A stretch of 64,000 bases of DNA from Castanea sativa. Taxonomy: Eukaryota; Streptophyta; Magnoliopsida; Fagales; Fagaceae. The translations under genes were made by a program, and so were the position numbers. Numbering within the stretch: the stretch's first letter is position 1; each line of letters begins with the position of its first letter. The notes beneath the pieces are model-generated. The model ran no database searches and had not been told where the DNA came from. It worked only from the letters and a program-made list of their open reading frames with translations. This document shows positions 56,821-64,000 of this stretch, in pieces. The stretch spans positions 18,511,001-18,575,000 of the forward strand of contig NC_134013.1 of assembly GCF_040712315.1 (NCBI RefSeq), written 5' to 3'.

Positions 56821-57015
56821 ATTAGATTCTTGGGTTTTTTTTTTTGGGGGGGCTATAAAAAGATCTTTCTAATACTTTTTGGCTCACAAATGGCTGGCTG
56901 GTTATTGCGTCCTTTTTCTTAATATATTGAGAATGTAAGATTTTGCTATATATTGCTATAACAGTACGGTGATTTGTAGGTAAATTCTATATCTGAGGCT
57001 GTTGAATATATTGGT

Positions 57016-57047
<32 letters not shown>

Positions 57048-57609
57048 CCAATAAGTTCTTGGAGGGGTAAGGAAATTGAAAAGCTTTGAAGGCTGGAACT
57101 ACGAGAGGTAGGTACGTTGCTAACTGATTTAGTTCTCCAGCTAGCCGATGTCTTAACAATTTGACCTAGCCTCCATATATAATTTTTACTTGCCTACATT
57201 TTTTTTTTGTTTTTTTTGGATGAATGGGATTTGATAATGTGAAAGGATTTTCTTTGAGGATCGAAAATTTTTCATGTGATATTTTTGAGAATCAATATGT
57301 TGAAATATCTAGCTCGTTACTTTTTTTTTTGAATATCTATTAGGTTAAAAACAAGTACGCGTAGTTGAATGGCAAATTTAGATATTATTGGTACTCTCTC
57401 TCTCTCTCTCATTATAAAAGAAAAAAGATTAAATCAACTATGCATTGGATGTATCTATCCTCCTCTCTCCCTCTCACATGGGGTGGGGTCTACCCTATAT
57501 GAGAGGAGGGATACATGCTACATGCACTTGATGCTTGTAATATCACCTCATTAAACACATGTTATGTTTGATATACCAAAACAATTATTCACGTGGAATT
57601 ATATGTGTG
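56821..57609. other. 3' flank of the VQ gene and intergenic DNA
   Basis: A G/T-rich 3' UTR start, a T run at 57019-57047 and a (CT)n run at about 57393-57409. No gene seen. Confidence 0.5.
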
Positions 57610-58002
57610 AGTGTGAGTGGCAGTGTAGTCGATACTGTACCAGCTAGTATATACTATACCGGTACATAAATCGGTATCGAAATACCAATGTTTCGTACCG
57701 ATTTAAATACTAGCCATACCGGCCAATTTCAGGCAATATCTGCCAGTACCGGACGTACCGACCGATATAGAAAAAAACTTTTTTTTTTTTTAGTTTTGTA
57801 ATTTTTGAATTTTTGTAAGGTCAGAATGATAATCTACTTGCATTAACTTATTAATATTATTTGTTTTCTTAATATGCAATGAATATTTAAGCTTTCTATT
57901 TTTTATATTGTGTTTTTTTTTCTTTTAATTGATGCTAGAGTCTAAAACTATGATTAATTTGTTCTGAATTGAGGTAATGTTTTATGGTAAACTTTTATAT
58001 TT

Positions 58003-58055
<53 letters not shown>

Positions 58056-58056
58056 A

Positions 58057-58089
<33 letters not shown>

Positions 58090-58200
58090 AATATAAAAAA
58101 TAACGGTAAGTCCGAAACGGTACACCGGTATTGACCGGTATCGAAATATATTGTTCCACTGGTCAGACCAGTACAGCCTCCGGTACGAAATTGACTCCCT
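57610..58200. mobile_element. CGGTAC/ACCGGTAT-rich inverted-repeat element, split by (AT)n
   Basis: Left part: GTCGATACTGTACCAG, TATACCGGTACATAAATCGG, TACCGATTTAAATAC, GTACCGGACGTACCGACC. Right part read in reverse: GGAGTCAATTTCGTACCGG, GATACCGGTCAATACCGG, TGTACCGTTTCGG. The two sides are loose inverted relatives, dense in ACCGGT/GGTACC-like motifs. A 25-30-unit AT microsatellite lies between them. Ends and target duplication could not be fixed. Confidence 0.5.
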
Positions 58201-58205
58201 TAGTG

Positions 58206-58289
<84 letters not shown>
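58007..58289. repeat. Cluster of (AT)n and (AG)n microsatellites
   Basis: (AT)n at about 58009-58043 and 58059-58083, again at 58212-58254, then (AG)n at 58256-58289. Probably length-variable. Confidence 0.9.
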
Positions 58290-58291
<2 letters not shown>

Positions 58292-59757
58292 CAAGTGTAA
58301 ATTGTAATGTGTAACTGACCTTACTTTGGAAGTAAAAAAGTTTAAATGAAAAAAAAAAAGTTCTTTCGACCTGCTTGAGCGAGGCCAGTGCAACTAAATT
58401 AATGTGATCAGAAAATCGAATGGATAGGCCAGTAAATATAAAGTATCTATCTACATAATTGGTTTAGCCTACTCAAGTGAGCCTTCAACAATGAGAAGAT
58501 GGATAAGTAGGTATGAGTGAGCTCAGTTGGGTGCTTGGTCGATCGATGTCCGCTTAACGGCCGCTCAAGCAAGTCCACAAAGCTCACTTGAGTGAGGGTT
58601 GTCTTGCTTAAGTGAGATAGTTAAAGAAAGTGCAAATTTTATATACCAAATAAGAAGGGGTAACAAAGATAAAAAATAAAAGGGAATGGAGCGCATCGCC
58701 TATTTTTAACTAAGTAGTAATAGTCAGAGCTTACACGATTGTTCCAACCAAAGTGACTTTCGAAATGTGCCTTTTCAAGATCTACTATTCATTATCGATA
58801 AATATAGACTACATTCTCATTCTTCTTCTTCTTCTTCTTCTTCTTCTTCTTTTTTATATATTTCACACCATTAGAAATAAATTCAAATACTTCTCTAAGT
58901 TTGATGATTTAGTTATATCTTGGAGACCAATTTACTTGTAACCCTTTAGCAAACTCTTTGTGTGGAGGCAAATACTATCTTATAGATAACAAATTCATTC
59001 ATGCATCCAATCCATTAACGATATTATTGTACTCTTTTATTGTTTACCGCATAATAGTTATCCCTCTTGAGATTATTGTAATAGTTTTTCTTTAATATGC
59101 ATAATAACTTAAAAATAATATATCTAAAAAAAAAATACAAAAATGCATATAATAATTACAAAAAAAAAAAATCCTTTAAACATAATCTCTCTTTATTTTA
59201 TACACACATACACATATATAATCCTTTTTCTTTTTTTTTTTGAGAAACTACACATATATAATCCTTAACAAAATATATATATATATGTATATATATATTC
59301 ATCTCTCTAATATCATGCCTAAAAAAAACAAAAAACGAAACTCCAATCCTCATGTAGTCACGAAATCTCTTTCCACCACAGTTGTGATTTACCCCAATGA
59401 CCTTTATTGCTCAAATTGTATTGTTGTCCATCTATCAACCTTTTTATTATCACTTTATACCTTTAATTTTAGTTGTCAAATCACGTGCACGCGCGCACAC
59501 ACACACATATATATACATGCAATTGGGATACAAAACTCCTTCGACAACTAATTCACTATCAATCCACAATTGATGATGAACTCGCCCATAACCCGCAACC
59601 CCCTAAGACCATCCCAGTCATTGTCCCAACCACCAATGAAAATTTTTCTATATAGGAATGGCCCTTTTTATTTTTTCTATTTCAATTTTTACAAAATTAA
59701 TGTCCCTCTATAGTTTTGCGACTATTATGGTCAATTTTCAAAATATCATGTATTTAA
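58290..59757. other. Intergenic DNA
   Basis: No gene seen. 58360-58630 repeats CTCAAG/CTCACTTGAG-type motifs (TACTCAAGTGAGCC, GCTCACTTGAGTGAGG, GCTTAAGTGAGA) and may be part of an element. (CTT)n at about 58821-58851. ORFs at 59240-59655 are microsatellite-driven. Confidence 0.5.
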
Positions 59758-60337
59758 TAGGGGTAGCAATTCGTGTTCGCGTGTCGGGTTCGTGTCGTGT
59801 TAAGTCATGAGTATTCGACTACATAGGTCAACACTAACCCGACCTGTTTATTAAACGGGTCAAGATTTCTCAACCCTAACATGACCCATTTATTAAACGG
59901 GTCAGTCGTGTCGACCTGTTTATCAGATTTTATCAAAATGAAAAATAAAAATTAATGAAAAAACAAACAAATAAATATTTTTAATATAAAATTCAGAACT
60001 AACGAGTAGCTGCATCACAAATAATCATTCAAAATTAAAGCATATCCCAATATCACAAATAATCAATCACAATATGTCAAAGAAAATAAATCACAACAAC
60101 TAATAAGTTTATATACCTAGAGTTTGAAGGGTATATTGGTAAAATATCATTTAATTAAACGGGTCAGACGGGTCAAACAGGTTCTATGTGTTCAACACTA
60201 ACCCAACCCATTTATTAAACGGGTTAGTCGTGTCAACCCGAATATGACACGAACCCGTTAAGCCTCAACCCATAACCTGCTAATTTCGTGTCGTGTCGTG
60301 TCGGGTTCGCGGGTCGTGTCAAATTTTGCCACCCCTA
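59758..60337. mobile_element. hAT-type non-autonomous element (580 bp)
   Basis: It is flanked by identical GTATTTAA (59750-59757 and 60338-60345). The termini are TAGGGGTAGCAA and, inverted, TAGGGGTGGCAA. Subterminal regions carry many GTCGGGTTCGTGTCGTG/AACGGGTC-type repeats in both orientations. No coding sequence. The 8-bp duplication and TAGGGGTGGCAA end are typical of plant hAT MITE families. Confidence 0.88.
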
Positions 60338-60345
60338 GTATTTAA

Positions 60346-60983
60346 GAGCCTGTTTGGTATGATGATTTTTGTTCTTGTTTTTAAAACAAAGTGAAAATAG
60401 TTTTCACATTTTTTGTGTTTGACAATTTGACTCCCACTTTTTTAAAAAAAATTTCAAAATACTGAAGAAGAAAAAATGATGTTTAGAAAAACCATTTCTA
60501 CTTTGAGATTTTTTTATAAAAGAATTATTTTATTAAAAATTACGTGTAGATTATTTTTTTTTTTTTGGATAATGATAAGTTTCAATTTTTTTTCTAGATA
60601 ATGATAAGCTTCAAAATTGAAGTGTGAGAATATAACTAATGTATTTTTTTTTATATAATGATAAGTTTCAAATTTGAAGTGTGAAATTTTTTTTGTGATA
60701 AAGATAAGCACATTAATTTAGGAGATAGAAGAATTTAAGCAAATTTGTTGGGTCCACTTTCTTCAATTTATTTACAACTATGCCATTAGCAACGTTTTCT
60801 ATATCTTGAAAACATCTCTCTTTTATTTTCAAAATCTTGTTTTGAATAAGAAAAATAATAAATAATTTTCTAAAAACTGTATCTAAAAAACACCAACCAA
60901 ACAATAAATTCATGTGTAGGACCCATTATTTTTTGGTTTTCAAAACAAAAAACTATAATTAAATCTTGTTACCAAACATACTC
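60346..60983. mobile_element. Tourist/Harbinger-like MITE (638 bp)
   Basis: It is flanked by TAA (60343-60345 and 60984-60986). The ends are GAGCCTGTTTGGTATGATGA and, inverted, GAGTATGTTTGGTAACAAGA. The interior is AT-rich with ATAATGATAAGTTTCAAA repeated three times (about 60570-60680). Its left TAA is also the end of the hAT target duplication next door. Confidence 0.78.
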
Positions 60984-60986
60984 TAA

Positions 60987-63427
60987 GTTGTTCTTGATTT
61001 TTTAAAAATAAAAATAAAAAAGTTGCAAAAGTTTTGTAATTTTTCGTTTTAAATAAATAATTTTCAACAAAAACACAGTTTATGCGAAAGCAAAAAGGAG
61101 CTGTAAAGGACAACATCATAACTAACACCTAAGGATAAGGATAAAAGGAACAAAAGAAATACTTAGTCAAATTTCCAAGATATTTTTATAGAAAATTCAA
61201 AGATTATAATTGCAAGTAATTATCATGTCCATATTTTATAATTTTCATTTATAGGAGTTGTTTGGTATGGTAGTTTAAATAACATTTTTTAGTTTTTAAA
61301 CAACTTTACATATAATTTTACACACTTTTTATTCACACGTGTTATCAAACTGCCCTAATTACATTACTTGTAATTTGAACATTACCAATATTTTGGGAAA
61401 AAACAAAAGATCATTTCTTTTTTTGGCTAAATAAAAGATTCTATAATTCCACGAAGGGAAACCTCTTAGTTATCATTATTTTAAATCAATTTTTTAAAAC
61501 CAATATATATATATCGTAAAAAACTTATGTATAATAAGTTGACTTATTCACATTCACACCTGACTAGAGTAGAGCATGCTATACTGTCAGTCTGTCAGTC
61601 ACTGGCACTGCACATTGTAGGGTTTAGAATTTTTAATTTTTTTGGCAAAAAAATCAATGGGTCCTACTCGGTCTTTTGTTGAGAAATTAACGTCATTGTC
61701 TAAGCGACAAAGGCATTGTAAATTTCTGACCGTTGAATGGGGACTTGTTTATCCATACGCGTCATGGATCCGTCCCTGATTCTTATGCTCCATCTCGAAT
61801 GACATCGTAGGGACATTGCTAGTAACGGTAACGTGGCATCCTATGAAATTATGTTTTACAAATGAATGTGATATTTTTTTTGTTTTAATGACTTTTTAAA
61901 AAAATTAGCTATAAAATTATTTGTAAGTTTAAGCAACAAGCTTATTTTAAATCTTTTTATTAGAAGTGAATTTTGAAAAATTCACAATTAGGTTATATCT
62001 TCTTTTTATATCATCTATGTTTGCAAAAATTTTATAAAATTAAATAATAATAACTATGTCATCAATAAATTATTTAAATTACAAGTTTTTGTAATTTAAA
62101 ATTATGTATAAAATATAAGTTTATAGATCATATAGTAAATATTATTTAATTGAAAAAAAATTCAACATGTGTATTAAGTACATAAAGAACATGTAATTCA
62201 ACGATAAGATTTTCAAAATATGTAGTAATATTTATTTTATTGAGTATGGTTGTAGTTTTAAATTACAACTAATTTTGTGGCTAAATTTTGTACTTCATTT
62301 AAAGTATTACTTTATAAGTTTATAAGAGCATGTCATTAAGGGGAAAAAAAATCCTTTGACTCATATTTGGCTCTTCAAAACGAGTTGGTTCCTCCCAAGC
62401 CAATGTGTTTGGGGGTTATAGAAAATGTCTCTTTCCAAATTGGTTTGGAAGAAAAACTTTTCCAAACCTTTTTTTTATTAGGTGGAAATTTTGAAAATCT
62501 AATCATTAAAATATATGTTCTTTTTTTTATTATAAGAAATACGTAATTTTCCTTTAGAAAATGAGAAATTTAATACATCTTGGGCCAATGAGAGCTTGAT
62601 CGTGGTAAGATTTTCTTCTATATAACTTACAAAATTAGCAACACTCTTGATATATTGAGTCAATACATGTGCTAGTTTGTTTTCCTATCGCCTTGCATGG
62701 CACACTTATACCATTCTTAATCCTTGTGCATTCTTGGTTAAGAATCAGTTCATATATTTTTTTTTTTATAAGTTTTGGTTCAAGGAAAAGGGACGGATTG
62801 ATTTATATATATATATATATATATATAAAATAAAAAAATAAAAAACACCCACACAAAGAAGAGAGAATGAGCATATTGGGTGGATTGATAATTTAATATC
62901 GAAGATCAAAGAAATGTACAATTTTAAAGAATGGTGGAAGAAAAATATATATTGCTTTTGATTTAAACAAACAAACAAACAAAAGGAATAAAAATAGGAT
63001 AGCTAACAAAATTTGGTTTCCACACGGAGAAAAGAGTCTGAAAGATCATTATGATACAGAATACTCAACTAAATTTCTTTGTACATACTTTTGCATTTTT
63101 CAAATAGATCATTCTGCAAAACAGAGCTCTTTTTTCTCTTTTTCCTTGACATATGTTCCCACATGCCTTTTTATTCCTCAATGGTTAGTACAAGTGGATC
63201 ATTATTCCCTTCTCTCTCAAATAGTTAGGTCTCTCTAGCTCTATCATCAGCCCAGCTTTTTCTCAAAAGCGTCAAAGACGTCATTATTGGACTGTAAATT
63301 TAACGAATCCACGGTCTTATATTTCACGTGTAAAAAGAGCACCAAGATCATAGACTTATACCATAGGCTTATCGCCATTGCCAGCTTGATGGTGACTTGT
63401 TGTACTGTATTATTATGTGTTGGAGAC
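60987..63427. other. Intergenic AT-rich DNA
   Basis: No gene seen. 61255-61365 (GTTTGGTATGGTAGTTTAAA..TATCAAACTGCCC) may be another small decayed MITE. An (AT)n run is at about 62805-62827. Confidence 0.5.
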
Positions 63428-63430
63428 TAA

Positions 63431-63831
63431 GGGCATTCTCATCAATAATGGTAAAAATTTTAGTATTTATAATTTTAAAATACTACTTTTACAATTTTAA
63501 CATCTCATTTTACAATATACTAAACATCAAATATTCTTTTTTTTTTTACAATTTCATTTAAATATTCTTTTTTTATTATTTTTATTCTTTTTTTTACAAC
63601 TTCATTCCATTTTTATTTTTTCCTTCAAAGAAAGCGGGTCATACCTGAATAAAAAAATAATATAAATTTTTTAATTTGTGAACAGTGTGATCTCAAATTT
63701 GAGATTGCACTGTTCATCAATGCCAAATATTATAACATTTAAAACACTTGATGAAAGTGATTTTTTAGAGTTTGATGTGTCAAATGTCAAATATTTGGCA
63801 TTTGTATTTGACACACTTTATGGGAATGCTC
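63431..63831. mobile_element. Tourist/Harbinger-like MITE (401 bp)
   Basis: It is flanked by TAA (63428-63430 and 63832-63834). The ends are GGGCATTCTCATCA and, inverted, GAGCATTCCCATAA. Inside, GTGATCTCAAATTTGAGATTGCAC forms a palindrome between GAACAGT and ACTGTTC, and ATGTCAAATATTTGGCATTT forms another near the right end. No coding sequence. Confidence 0.78.
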
Positions 63832-63904
63832 TAAGAGTTGTTGTCTCCTGTCTCTCTCTTTATTAATTAGAATATATATGGGTTAAGCTTAAACTACATC
63901 TTAA

Positions 63905-64000
63905 TTCAAAGTTAATTATGGGATATTGTAGTTCTTAAGCTCTAATGTTTGAATAAGAAATCTAAGATTTAATCTCTGCCTACACCAAAAACTGATAGTG
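63905..64000 (+). mobile_element. tRNA-derived SINE, cut by the window end
   Basis: TTTGAATAAGAAATCTAAGA, then a B-box-like GATTTAATCTCTGCC and CTACACCAAAAACTGAT. It matches the SINE at 31695-31850 in the other orientation. The A-box region is decayed and the 3' part lies outside the window. Confidence 0.6.

Noticed and set aside
1..64000. CRISPR array, operon, prophage or bacterial defence system
   Set aside because: The DNA is plainly plant nuclear: spliced genes, plant transposons, no Shine-Dalgarno-spaced gene runs and no regular direct-repeat/spacer array.

Overview
This is an AT-rich stretch of nuclear DNA from a eudicot plant. The evidence is spliced genes with GT..AG introns, plant-only families (a CONSTANS-like regulator and a VQ protein), plant SINEs, LINEs, Ty3/gypsy and copia remnants, and many MITEs. 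The repeat types would fit a woody eudicot, perhaps Fagales, but that is a guess that no gene here proves. There are no operons, no CRISPR array and no clear functional tRNA or rRNA gene.

Only four host genes can be supported. (1) A protein phosphatase 2C on the + strand (1557-4593); its first exon lies outside the window. (2) A CONSTANS-like B-box/CCT regulator of the COL3/COL4 type on the - strand (two exons, 36465-37536). (3) A small zinc-finger protein with four CxxCxG-type motifs (DnaJ cysteine-rich type) on the - strand, three exons spread over 44763-50401. (4) An intronless VQ-motif protein on the + strand (56317-56820). They are unrelated in function and do not form a cluster.

The rest is mostly a graveyard of mobile DNA with readable nesting. 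5.5-6.5 kb holds a LINE 3' fragment. 7-11 kb holds SINEs and two oppositely oriented tandem arrays. 11.8-16.7 kb is a 5'-truncated LINE on the - strand, split by a 1,018-bp hAT-type element with an 8-bp target duplication that carries a piece of a class-3 lipase gene. 18-24.2 kb is a degenerate gypsy element on the - strand, split by a 2.3-kb solo LTR (TG..CA, 5-bp target duplication). 26.6-30.2 kb holds duplicated repeats, a palindrome-rich 470-bp TIR element and a tandemly doubled copia gag piece. 31.4-32.3 kb is a broken second copy of the COL gene's 3' end. 33.5-35.8 kb holds MITEs, several head to tail. 38.8-40.4 kb is another solo LTR.

From 42.5 kb onward there is a Harbinger-like TIR element, LINE and SINE insertions inside the 5-kb intron of the zinc-finger gene, a LINE RNase H remnant split by a MITE, a Helitron-like repeat, a hAT-type element lying directly against a Tourist-like element, and a final Tourist-like element.

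I found no convincing new biological system. The most interesting items are the gene-fragment-carrying hAT element nested in a LINE, the duplicated COL tail, and the exact nesting order that the target duplications reveal.
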